A stretch of 41,262 nucleotides of DNA from an uncultured Myxococcaceae bacterium (GTDB lineage: Bacteria > Myxococcota_A > Polyangia > Polyangiales > Ga0077539). The stretch is from positions 1 through 41,262 of the forward strand of contig CAMFHP010000072.1 in assembly GCA_945952225.1 (NCBI GenBank), written 5' to 3'. Position numbers and translations under genes: made by a program. Below, in pieces: positions 10,072 to 17,561 of this stretch (the first letter of the stretch is position 1; each line of letters opens with the position of its first letter). A model generated the notes under the pieces. That model was given only the letters and a program-made list of their open reading frames with translations. It did not search any database and had not been told where the DNA came from.

Positions 10072-11568
10072 ATGACGGCCTCCCGCCCCCTCTCCGACAT
10101 CCTCTTCGACCTCGTGCGCCTCATGCCCGACGAGGAGCGCCTCGCCATCGCGCAGGGCGCCTCGCTCCGTCACCGCATGCTCGCGCTCGCGTCGCGCCTC
10201 GGCGTGCGCCCCTCGCCCGACGCCGTGCGCGCCGTGGCGATGCGCTTTCGTCGCGCGCGCGGGCTCACCACCGCCGACGACCTCTCGGCCTGGTGCGCCG
10301 ACCGCGCCCTCGCGCCCGAAGACTTCGCGCGGCTCATGCACGACGAGGCCACGCTGCGCGCGCTCGGGGCCCACGACGACCTCGACGCGAACGCCGTGGC
10401 CGATTTTCTCCGCGTGGCCGAAGGGGCCGAGACCGCGTGGTCGCGCGCGCGCCTGCTGCGAGACCGCGCCGACGACGAGGGACGCGCCTCGCCCCGCGCG
10501 CTCCTCCACGCCTGGTACGAGACGAAGCTCGGACGCGCCGTGCCCGAGCACCTCGACGACGACGCGCGACGCCGCGGATTCGACGACCGCGACGCGCTCG
10601 TGGCCGCCCTCGCCCGCACACACTTCTCGCCCGACGCCGCGGGTCTCGAAGGGCTCTCCATGGGCGACCCGATGCCCGACGTGGTGCTCCGTCACGCGAC
10701 CGCGGGCGATGTGCGCCCCGACCTCTTCGCGGGACGTGTGTGGGTGCTCGCGGTGCTCGATGGGATCGATGACGAGGCGCGCGCGGCGCTCCACGCGTTG
10801 CGCGCGGTGGGTGGAATCGTGGTGGCCGACGGGCTCGACGACGACGCGCACTGGATCGTCGCGCAGGACCCCGACGGCGCCCTCCGCGCGCGCCTCCCCG
10901 ACCACCACGGACGCACCTTCGCGCTCGTCGACGCGGGCGGTCGCTGCGTGGCGCTCGCCGACGCGCACGGCCCGCTCGTCGAGGCCCTCGCGCGACCCGT
11001 CATGCCCTCGCACGGAGCGCCGGTGCTGGTGATTCCAGGCGCCTTCGAGCCCGCGTTCTGCGCGCAGCTCATCGAGGCCTGGGAGCGCGGCGCGCGCCAC
11101 GACGGCGTGGTGACCGCGCTCGGTGACGAAGGCGCGGCCCCGCTGCGCGACGACACGCTCAAGCGACGCACGGACCATGTGATCGACGACGGCGCCCTCG
11201 ACCGCGCCGTGCGGCAGCGGCTCGTGCGAAGGGTGTTTCCAGCGATCCGGCAGGCGTTTCAGTTCGACGTGGCCGCGAGCGAGGGCTTTCGTGTGGGCTG
11301 CTACGAGGCCGACGACGGAGGCTTCTTTCGCGCGCACCGCGACGACGCGAACCCCACCACCGCGCACCGTCGCTTCGCGCTCAGCGTGAACCTCGCACAG
11401 GGCGCGTACGAGGGCGGACAGCTCGTTCTTCCCGAGTACGGCGCGCGCTTCGACGCGCCCACGGGCGCCGCGGTGGTGTACTCGGCGACGGTGCTCCACG
11501 AGGTGACGCCGGTGACGCGCGGGCGGCGCTTCGCGCTCGTGGGATTCTTCACGGGCGCCTCGCGCTGA
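10072..11568 (+). CDS. Fusion: helical region, redoxin-like fold, 2-oxoglutarate/Fe(II) dioxygenase
   Basis: 498 residues in three parts. Residues 1-190 are helical, Arg/Ala/Asp-rich and unrecognised. Residues 195-310 resemble an AhpC/TSA-type redoxin fold (GLSMGDPMPDVVLRHATAGD, GRVWVLAVLDG, DPDGALRARLP, RTFALVDAGG) but lack the peroxidatic Cys. Residues 315-498 are a prolyl-4-hydroxylase-type dioxygenase with Fe ligands H422 and D424 (FRAHRDD), distal H476 (LHEVTPV) and 2-oxoglutarate-binding R486. The dioxygenase therefore looks competent while the redoxin part looks degenerate. Redoxin-dioxygenase fusions are known in proteobacteria; the helical front part is less familiar. ATG 10072 lies 31 bp after the LysM stop, so it may be cotranscribed, but it also converges on the M28 peptidase gene with only 8 bp between stops. 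The substrate is unknown. Confidence 0.8.
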   Translation: MTASRPLSDILFDLVRLMPDEERLAIAQGASLRHRMLALASRLGVRPSPDAVRAVAMRFRRARGLTTADDLSAWCADRALAPEDFARLMHDEATLRALGAHDDLDANAVADFLRVAEGAETAWSRARLLRDRADDEGRASPRALLHAWYETKLGRAVPEHLDDDARRRGFDDRDALVAALARTHFSPDAAGLEGLSMGDPMPDVVLRHATAGDVRPDLFAGRVWVLAVLDGIDDEARAALHALRAVGGIVVADGLDDDAHWIVAQDPDGALRARLPDHHGRTFALVDAGGRCVALADAHGPLVEALARPVMPSHGAPVLVIPGAFEPAFCAQLIEAWERGARHDGVVTALGDEGAAPLRDDTLKRRTDHVIDDGALDRAVRQRLVRRVFPAIRQAFQFDVAASEGFRVGCYEADDGGFFRAHRDDANPTTAHRRFALSVNLAQGAYEGGQLVLPEYGARFDAPTGAAVVYSATVLHEVTPVTRGRRFALVGFFTGASR

Positions 11569-11576
11569 ATGGCGAT

Positions 11577-12968
11577 TCAGTGCGTCGGAGGCGGGGCGCG
11601 ACCGAGGTCTGTGTCGGCGTCGGCGAGGGTGCGCACGGCGACGGTCCACGCGGCGACGGCGCGGTCGAGCTCGCGCGCGTCGACGACGGCGGGCGTATCG
11701 TTGGCCGTGTGGTGGTGGTCGAAGTAGCGGGCCATCTCCTGCACGAGATCGACGCGCGGAACACCGCGCTCGCCGAGCGGTGACACGTCGGCGCCGCCGT
11801 GCGCGGGCTCGTCGTCGCGCGCGATGCCGAAGGGCGCGAGACGCGACGCGAGCGTGTCGAAGAGGCCGTGGTGCGCAGGGTCTCCGGCCCAACGGACGCG
11901 GAGCACGTGACCGTCGCCCGCGTCAGCTTCGAGGGCCGCGACGTGGCGCGCGAGCTCGTCGGCGTGCGCTTGCGCGTAGGCCCTCCCACCGCCGAGGCCG
12001 TTCTCTTCGTTCGCGAAGAGCACCACGCGCACCGTGCGACGGGGACGCGACGTGAGAAGCGCGCGCGCCGTCGAGAGCACGATCGACACGCCCGCGCCGT
12101 CGTCGAGCGCGCCGGTGCCGAGATCCCATGAGTCGAGGTGCGCGCCGAGGAGCACCACCTCCTGCGCGCGGTCGGTGCCGGGCACCTCGCCCACCACGTT
12201 CGCGCTGTCGGCCTCGGGCAACGCGCGGCACCCGAGGGTCAGACGGAAGCGCACGGGTCCCGTGTTGCGTGCGAGCGTGCGGTGCACCATGTCGCCGTCG
12301 GCCGTCGAGAGCGCCGCCGCGGGGATGCGCGTCACCGCGTCGTCGTAGCGCATCTGGCCCGTGTGCGGCGCCCGCGAGCTGTCGGTGCCGATGGAGCGCA
12401 CCAGCACCGCCACCGCCCCCTTGCGCGCCGCCGCGATCGCACCGCGCGTCCGCGCCGAGACCGCTTCGCCGTAGCCCGCGCCGTCGACCGCGCGACGCAT
12501 CACCGCGTGGAGGTACACGATGCGTCCGCGCACGCGCTCGTCGGACATGGCGTCGAGGGCTTCGAGCGAGGGCGCTTCGACGAGCTCGGCTTCGAGGCCC
12601 TCGGGCGCGGTGGGAACACTTCCTCCGAGCGCCGTGAGGGCGACGGTCTGCGCGACGGGTGACGTGATCGCGCCGCGCTCGACGCCGCGCTCCCAGTGGG
12701 TCACGCGCGCGGCCTCGGTGTGCACGTTCGCGAGGCCCAGCGAGGTCATGGTGCGCTGCGCCCAGGCCACGGCGAGCGCGTCACCGGGCGACCCCGCGAG
12801 GCGAGGCCCCACCTCGTCGGAGAGCGAACGAACGAGCTCGATGGCGCCGGAGTCGGGTGCGTCGAACCCCGCGGACGAAGAGGCCACGGGCGGATGCGCC
12901 GTGCGCGAAGGCGCGGCACACGACGAGAGCACGAGCACCGACACGACACGAAGGGCGACACGACGCAT
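11577..12968 (-). CDS. M28-family zinc metallopeptidase, lipoprotein
   Basis: 463-residue exported aminopeptidase-type lipoprotein. The signal peptide ends in LSSC (C17). An inserted PA-like domain spans about 110-245, within the M28 frame. Dinuclear zinc ligands are visible: H277 in AHLDSWD (with D279), D289 in GALDDGAG, the catalytic/bridging pair E321-E322 in NEENG, D349 in EADAGD, and a terminal His in DHHHTANDT near 419. All five ligand positions are present, so it should be active, trimming N-terminal residues or dipeptides in the periplasm or outside. ATG 12968 (MRRVALRVV) is preferred over 12986 because it starts the signal peptide. It follows folC by 36 bp on the same strand and may be cotranscribed from accD. 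Confidence 0.92.
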   Translation of the reverse strand: MRRVALRVVSVLVLSSCAAPSRTAHPPVASSSAGFDAPDSGAIELVRSLSDEVGPRLAGSPGDALAVAWAQRTMTSLGLANVHTEAARVTHWERGVERGAITSPVAQTVALTALGGSVPTAPEGLEAELVEAPSLEALDAMSDERVRGRIVYLHAVMRRAVDGAGYGEAVSARTRGAIAAARKGAVAVLVRSIGTDSSRAPHTGQMRYDDAVTRIPAAALSTADGDMVHRTLARNTGPVRFRLTLGCRALPEADSANVVGEVPGTDRAQEVVLLGAHLDSWDLGTGALDDGAGVSIVLSTARALLTSRPRRTVRVVLFANEENGLGGGRAYAQAHADELARHVAALEADAGDGHVLRVRWAGDPAHHGLFDTLASRLAPFGIARDDEPAHGGADVSPLGERGVPRVDLVQEMARYFDHHHTANDTPAVVDARELDRAVAAWTVAVRTLADADTDLGRAPPPTH

Positions 12969-13004
12969 GGCGCGTTCGTCGTACACCCATTCGCACGCGG
13001 CGAA

Positions 13005-14276
13005 CTACATCGGGATCGAGGGGTCCTGCGCGATGCCGAGGAGCGCGGCGCGCACGGCCGCCACGAGAAAGATGCTCCCGCACACGACCACCACCTCGCC
13101 CGGCGCGACCGAGGCGCGGGCCCTCGCGAGCGCGTCGGCGGGCGAGTCACACGCGGTGCCTCCATAGGCCTCCGTGAGCTCGCGGGCCGTGGCCGCGCGG
13201 GGCATGTCGGCGGCGGCCATGAACCACCGCCCGCGGCCGACGATGCGCGCGAGGAGCGATGCCATCGCGGGGTGATCCTTGTCGCGCGACACCCCGAAGA
13301 TCACGGCTCCCACGCGCGCCCCATGGAGCACCGACGGCAGCGCATCGACCAACGCGGCGAGCCCGTCGGGGTTGTGCGCGGCATCGAAGAGCACGTCGCC
13401 GAGGCGCTCCATGCGGGCGGCCCATCGCACGCTCGAAACACCTTGCTGCAAGGCATTTTCAGCAATGGACACGCCCGCATCGACGAGCGCGTCGAGGGCG
13501 CCCACGGCGGTCGCGAGGTTCTCCGCGTGCCACGGTCCCGGCAGCGACGGACGGAGCACGGTGTCGGCGCCGCGCCATCGCACGCGCACGGTGTCTCCCT
13601 CGACGGAGAAGGGCGGCGCGTCGACGAGGGGCGCACGCACGGCAGCGGCGACCTGCTCGATGGCCGCGCGCGCCTCGGCGTTGCGCGAGGGGTGCAGGTC
13701 GGGGCCGAGCACACAGGGAACACCGGGCTTCACGATGCCCGCCTTCTCGCGCGCGATGGCGTCGAGCGTGCCGCCGAGGAGCGCCATGTGATCGAAGGCG
13801 ATGCGCGTGATGACCGTGACCTTCGGGGCGCACACGGTGGTCGCGTCGAGGCGTCCGCCGAGGCCCACTTCGAGCACCGCGAGGTCGACGCGCGCGCGCT
13901 CGAACGCGCGCCACCCGAGCAGCGTGACCGCCTCGAAGAACGTGAGCGAGGGGAGCGTTCCGTCGGCGATGGCGTCGGTGATCTGCGCGGCGAGCGAGGC
14001 CGCGAGGTCGTCGTCGATCGGCGCGCCGTCGATGCGCACGCGCTCGACGAAGTGATGCAGGTGCGGCGAGGTGTAGAGCCCCGTGCGAAGGCCCTGCGCG
14101 CGGAGCACGGCGTCGACGGTGGCCGAGACCGATCCCTTGCCGTTGGTGCCCGCGATGTGCACCGCGGGGATGCGCGACTGCGGATCGCCCGAGGCCGCGA
14201 GGGCCGCGCGCATCGCGTCGAGGCCGAGCACCATGCCCTGCTTCACGAGCGGGGCGAGACGTTCGAGGGCGCGCAT
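13005..14276 (-). CDS. folC: Folylpolyglutamate / dihydrofolate synthase
   Basis: 423-residue Mur-ligase-superfamily enzyme that ligates glutamate to dihydropteroate and/or extends folate polyglutamates using ATP. Landmarks: ATP-binding P-loop GTNGKGS at 43-49, the folate-loop region TGLYTSPHLHHFVERVRI, Mg-binding TFFEAVTLL and LEVGLGGRLDATT, the HMALLGGTLDAIAREKAGI segment and C-terminal DAAHNPDGLAAL. ATG 14276 aligns MRALERLAPL with the family start; an upstream in-frame ATG lies inside accD. It begins 7 bp after the accD stop, the widespread accD-folC operon, and contributes to the same one-carbon metabolism as glyA. The start lacks a strong Shine-Dalgarno sequence, consistent with translational coupling to accD. 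Confidence 0.97.
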   Translation of the reverse strand: MRALERLAPLVKQGMVLGLDAMRAALAASGDPQSRIPAVHIAGTNGKGSVSATVDAVLRAQGLRTGLYTSPHLHHFVERVRIDGAPIDDDLAASLAAQITDAIADGTLPSLTFFEAVTLLGWRAFERARVDLAVLEVGLGGRLDATTVCAPKVTVITRIAFDHMALLGGTLDAIAREKAGIVKPGVPCVLGPDLHPSRNAEARAAIEQVAAAVRAPLVDAPPFSVEGDTVRVRWRGADTVLRPSLPGPWHAENLATAVGALDALVDAGVSIAENALQQGVSSVRWAARMERLGDVLFDAAHNPDGLAALVDALPSVLHGARVGAVIFGVSRDKDHPAMASLLARIVGRGRWFMAAADMPRAATARELTEAYGGTACDSPADALARARASVAPGEVVVVCGSIFLVAAVRAALLGIAQDPSIPM

Positions 14277-14283
14277 CGGGGTC

Positions 14284-15123
14284 CTACTCGTCGCAGAGGA
14301 GCGAGAGCACACGCGCGATCGTGGCGCGCATCTCGCGGCGCGGCGCGATGGCGTCGATCATGCCGTGCTCCAACAGAAATTCGCTGCGTTGAAAGCCCTC
14401 GGGGAGCTTCTGCCCGATGGTCTGCTCGATCACGCGCGGCCCCGCGAAGCCGATGAGGGCGCGGGGCTCGGCGAGGTTCACATCCCCGAGCAGCGCGTAC
14501 GACGCCGCCACGCCGCCCGTGGTCGGGTCGAGGAGCACGGAGACGAACGGCGCCCCCGCCTCCCGCAGTCTGCCGAGCGCAGCCACGGTGCGGGCCATCT
14601 GCATGAGCGAGAAGATGCCCTCCTGCATGCGCGCGCCGCCCGAGGCCGACAGCACGATCACGGGCCTGCGCTGCGCCGCGCCGCGTTCGAAGAGCATCGT
14701 GAGGCGCTCGCCCACCACGCTGCCCATCGAGCCGCCCATGAAGCGGAACACGAACACGCCCGCGTACACGGGCCTTCCCGCGAGGCTCGCAGCGCCGACC
14801 CGCACGGCCTCGGTGGCGCCCGACGTGCGACGCGAGGCGGCCACGCGCTCGGGGTACGCGCGGCCGTCGGAGAAGCCCAGCGGGTCGACGGGGGCGAGCG
14901 ATTCGCCGAGCGCTTCGAAGCTCCCGGGGTCGAAGAGGTGCTCGATCCACTGCTGCGCGGAGAGGCGCTCGTGGTGGCCGCAGCGCGGGCACACGGCGAG
15001 TTCGAAGGCCTCGGCGAGCTGGGTCACGCCGCAGCCGTTGCAGCGCTGAAAGACGCCCGCGCCGAGCGAGACCTTGTCGCCGTGGTCGAGGCTGCGGGGG
15101 CGTGAGGTTCCGTCCGACGACAT
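14284..15123 (-). CDS. accD: Acetyl-CoA carboxylase carboxyltransferase beta subunit
   Basis: 279 residues. With AccA it transfers CO2 from carboxybiotin to acetyl-CoA to make malonyl-CoA, the first step of fatty-acid synthesis. The N-terminal zinc ribbon has C28/C31 and C45/C48 (CNGC ... CPRC) with a 13-residue gap, slightly shorter than the 15 of Escherichia coli. The crotonase-like core follows, with FRFMGGSMGSVVGERLTMLFE, the oxyanion segment SASGGARMQEGIFSLMQMA, DPTTGGVAASYA and FAGPRVIEQTIGQKLPEGFQ. ATG 15123 is preferred over 15147 because it gives the conserved spacing to the zinc ribbon. It precedes folC by 7 bp. The gene appears intact; no accA is in the window. Confidence 0.96.
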   Translation of the reverse strand: MSSDGTSRPRSLDHGDKVSLGAGVFQRCNGCGVTQLAEAFELAVCPRCGHHERLSAQQWIEHLFDPGSFEALGESLAPVDPLGFSDGRAYPERVAASRRTSGATEAVRVGAASLAGRPVYAGVFVFRFMGGSMGSVVGERLTMLFERGAAQRRPVIVLSASGGARMQEGIFSLMQMARTVAALGRLREAGAPFVSVLLDPTTGGVAASYALLGDVNLAEPRALIGFAGPRVIEQTIGQKLPEGFQRSEFLLEHGMIDAIAPRREMRATIARVLSLLCDE

Positions 15124-15183
15124 CGCGCGTGGGCCGTTGCGTATCACACCCGCGACGCGGGGCGCGCGGCGATCACCGCGGAC

Positions 15184-15825
15184 TTAACGGGCGCGGAGAA
15201 AGCCCGGGCGCGTGTGCGTGGTCGAGAAGATCGATGCGGCGCCGCGGAGTTCGAGGTTGTCGCGCGCGGGGAGCACGTCGAGGGTCTCGGCGCGGAGCGC
15301 GCTGCCCTGGTTCCACGTCGGCGGCGGACCGAAGTGGCCACCGTGCGGGAGCGGGCCGAGGCGCGCGACGGCGGCGTCGAACACGTCGAGCGCGAGCCAG
15401 CGCTGCGGTTCGAGAAACACCGCTTCGAGCCACTCGTTGAAGCTCGATGCGATGGGTTCGAGGCGGGCGTCGAAGACGCGCAGGCGAACGACCTTGTTGT
15501 CGCGGTAGGCGAACTGATCGCCGAAGGCCGTCTCGGCGAAGAACCAGCAGTGCTCGACGAGGAGCCCGAAGGCCTGACGCCATCCGTCGGCGCGGTTCCA
15601 CGCGTCGAGCGACTGGTTGGGCATGTCGGTGCGCGCGCCGAAGAGGTGGAGCGCGCCGCCGAGGGCGTAGGCGCCGTTCCAACGCTGGAGAAAGCGCGCG
15701 TGGTCGTCGGCGCTGCGGCCCGCGGCGTCGAGCGTGGCGCGCGCCGCGGCGGGGTCGAAGGGAGGCGCGACGAAATCCGTCGTCACAGAGGGCTCGACCC
15801 AGGAGAGAAGCCGCGAAGCATCCAT
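15184..15825 (-). CDS. SUKH (SMI1/KNR4)-like protein
   Basis: 213-residue soluble protein without a signal peptide or membrane segment. The pattern RFLQRWNGAYALGGALHLFG, then FFAETAFGDQFAYRDNKVVRL and a closing PIASSFNEWLEAVF, fits the SMI1/KNR4 (SUKH) fold: the NG turn, the glycine-rich region and the late SFxEWL element. SUKH proteins often act as immunity factors against contact-dependent or type VI toxins, but some are housekeeping. No toxin gene lies next to it, so function is open. Start ATG 15825 is the first clean Met giving a folded N-terminus; longer frames lack homology. It ends 60 bp upstream of accD on the same strand. Confidence 0.6.
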   Translation of the reverse strand: MDASRLLSWVEPSVTTDFVAPPFDPAAARATLDAAGRSADDHARFLQRWNGAYALGGALHLFGARTDMPNQSLDAWNRADGWRQAFGLLVEHCWFFAETAFGDQFAYRDNKVVRLRVFDARLEPIASSFNEWLEAVFLEPQRWLALDVFDAAVARLGPLPHGGHFGPPPTWNQGSALRAETLDVLPARDNLELRGAASIFSTTHTRPGFLRAR

Positions 15826-15958
15826 GCCCGACGACGTTAACGCTGCCTTCGAAGGCGTGACCACACGATGCGAAGCGGGAAGAACCATGACGCGGTTGTT
15901 GGAGGCTCCTTCACCGTCGCTCAACGGCGCCGGCGTGCGGGATCTCCAGCGGGCCTGT

Positions 15959-15978
15959 GACGTTCCTGCACGAACGTC
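15959..15978 (-). terminator. Perfect inverted repeat after the phosphodiesterase gene
   Basis: GACGTTC (15959-15965), 6-base loop, GAACGTC (15972-15978). It lies 10 bp past the stop of the metallohydrolase gene (minus strand), where a terminator is expected, but no T-run follows. The 7-mer is shared with the inverted repeat before the PARP gene (32352-32376), so a protein-binding site is an alternative. Confidence 0.4.
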
Positions 15979-15988
15979 GCAGCGGCGG

Positions 15989-16759
15989 TCACAGCAGGAA
16001 GGCGTCTCCGAGGCGGAGCACCTGGAGGTCGTCGTTGCGAAGGGCCGCGAGGTCGCGCTCGACCTCGGCCTGGAACGACGGCTTGATGTGATAGAGCAGC
16101 ACGGGCACATCGCGGCGACGGAGCTTCTTGAGGTCGTCGCGGAGCGTCGCCGGCGTGTGGTGCCCCGAGGCGCGCGCGAGCCACTCGTACGCGTCGGGGA
16201 AGCTCACCTCCTGCAGGATCGCGCGGAGGTTGGGCGTCTCCGAGAGCACCTCCCAGAAGCGGTCCGTGGGCCCGGTGTCGCCCGAGTAGGCCATCGCGAC
16301 GCCGTTGCGCTCGATCACGAAGCCCGCGCTCTCGATGGTGTGCGACACGAGCACCGGACGCACCGCGAAGCCCGCCACCGTGGCCTCGGCACCGGGCTCG
16401 ATCTCCTGAAAGACGATCGTGGGACCGGGCGCGTCGACGAGCGGAATCTGGCTGAAATCAGGCCAGAGCACGTTGTTGAAGAAGTGCTCGCGGAGCGCGC
16501 GAATCGTGAACGCCGTGCCCGCGATCACGAGGGGCTTCGTGGCGCCCTGACATCGGTTGTCGGCGAGGGTCGCGAGGTCGCGCACGTGGTCGAAGTGCGC
16601 GTGCGAGACCAGCACCGCGTCGAGCTGGAGCTGCTGTTCGAGCGCCAGCATGCTCGTGGTCGCGCCCGCGTCGATGCCGAGCGCGCCGTCGAGCACGAAG
16701 CTCGTGGAGCGATGGCGCGGGGTTTCGCCGCCGTGGCAGCCGAGGACGGTGAGCTCCAT
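15989..16759 (-). CDS. MBL-fold hydrolase resembling class II cyclic-nucleotide phosphodiesterase
   Basis: 256-residue metallo-beta-lactamase-fold hydrolase. Metal ligands H53, H55, D57 and H58 (SHAHFDHVRDL) are present, with a later SHTIESAGFVI histidine, the YSGDTGPTDRF aspartate, GHHTPATL and the C-terminal HIKPSF. The closing part (LRAILQEVSFPD ... GHHTPATLRDDLKKL ... LLYHIKPSF) follows the class II 3',5'-cyclic-nucleotide phosphodiesterase pattern of the PDE1/cpdP type, although related MBL enzymes cannot be excluded. ATG 16759 lies 8 bp after the stop of a Crp-type cNMP-binding regulator on the same strand. This pairing of receptor and eraser supports a role in clearing cAMP (or another cNMP), which is inference. 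Confidence 0.82.
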   Translation of the reverse strand: MELTVLGCHGGETPRHRSTSFVLDGALGIDAGATTSMLALEQQLQLDAVLVSHAHFDHVRDLATLADNRCQGATKPLVIAGTAFTIRALREHFFNNVLWPDFSQIPLVDAPGPTIVFQEIEPGAEATVAGFAVRPVLVSHTIESAGFVIERNGVAMAYSGDTGPTDRFWEVLSETPNLRAILQEVSFPDAYEWLARASGHHTPATLRDDLKKLRRRDVPVLLYHIKPSFQAEVERDLAALRNDDLQVLRLGDAFLL

Positions 16760-16767
16760 GGGTGCGG

Positions 16768-17469
16768 TCACCGTGCTCCCCGCGGCGCCTCGGGGCCGTG
16801 CACGGGCACCGGGAGCGTCGAGGGCGTGCGAGGGGGCGTCTGGGGGTCGGCGTCGATGTGCGCGAGGAGCGCGCGGAGCGTCGTGGCGGGCGGCACCACC
16901 CACGTTCCGTCGTCGAGGGTCGAGAGCAGGCGAACCCGCGCGAGACGGCGCAGCACCGGCGCGGTGTCGTCGTCGGAGAGCCCCGCGGCGCGCGCGATTT
17001 CGGAGGTGGCGAGCGGAAGGGCCGAGCCGTCGTCGGCGCCGAACTCTTCGGCGAGGCGCGCGAGGGCGATCACCACGCGCACGCGGGGATCACGGTGGAG
17101 CAGCATCTCGACGAGCTCGTTCGCGCTGTCGAGGCGCCGCGCGAGACGGGTGATGAGCCGCACGGCGATCTCGGTCTTGCCGAGCACCATCGCTTCGAGC
17201 GTGCGCGCGTCGATCTCGATGGCCTGCAACGGTTCGAGGGCGGTGGCGTTCGCGGCGCGGGGCTTCTGGTTGAGAATCGCCATCTCGCCGAAGAAGTCTC
17301 CCGGGCCGAGCACCGCGAGCGTGCGCTCGACGTTGCCGAGCGTGCGGCTGATGCGAACGCGCCCCTCGTGGATGACGTACATCACCGACCCCGCGTCGCC
17401 CTCGCGAAAGAGCACGTGGCCTTCGGGAAACTCCCTGCCGAAGCGGGCGAAGAGGGGGTCCGGTCCCAT
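16768..17469 (-). CDS. Crp/Fnr-type regulator with cyclic-nucleotide-binding domain
   Basis: 233 residues. The N-terminal cNMP-binding domain spans about 10-125: EFPEGHVLFREGDAGSVMYVIHEGRV, then the phosphate-binding cassette FFGEMAILNQKPRAANATA (FGE 60-62, PRAA 70-73), the pattern expected of cAMP binders. A C-terminal winged-helix DNA-binding domain covers about 140-215 (LATSEIARAAGLSDDDTAPVLRRLARVRLL), followed by a short Pro/Thr-rich tail. It probably senses cAMP and regulates transcription. ATG 17469 is chosen because a good promoter (17483-17512) would start transcription within a few bases of it, leaving an in-frame ATG at 17499 upstream of the transcript. The next gene, 8 bp on, is the likely phosphodiesterase. 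Confidence 0.9.
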   Translation of the reverse strand: MGPDPLFARFGREFPEGHVLFREGDAGSVMYVIHEGRVRISRTLGNVERTLAVLGPGDFFGEMAILNQKPRAANATALEPLQAIEIDARTLEAMVLGKTEIAVRLITRLARRLDSANELVEMLLHRDPRVRVVIALARLAEEFGADDGSALPLATSEIARAAGLSDDDTAPVLRRLARVRLLSTLDDGTWVVPPATTLRALLAHIDADPQTPPRTPSTLPVPVHGPEAPRGAR

Positions 17470-17482
17470 GCGAAGCGGCGCG

Positions 17483-17512
17483 AGTGTAAGGGCACGCATT
17501 CGGCCCGGTCAA
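17483..17512 (-). promoter_or_regulatory. Candidate promoter of the Crp-type regulator operon
   Basis: Read on the minus strand: TTGACC (17512-17507), 18-bp spacer, TACACT (17488-17483), 5/6 and 4/6 to the sigma-70 consensus. The start would fall near 17476, only a few bases before ATG 17469, giving a nearly leaderless mRNA. Confidence 0.45.
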
Positions 17513-17561
17513 AACAAACGTCCGCGCGTCGGGACCGCGGTAGAACAGCCCCGCGCGCACG

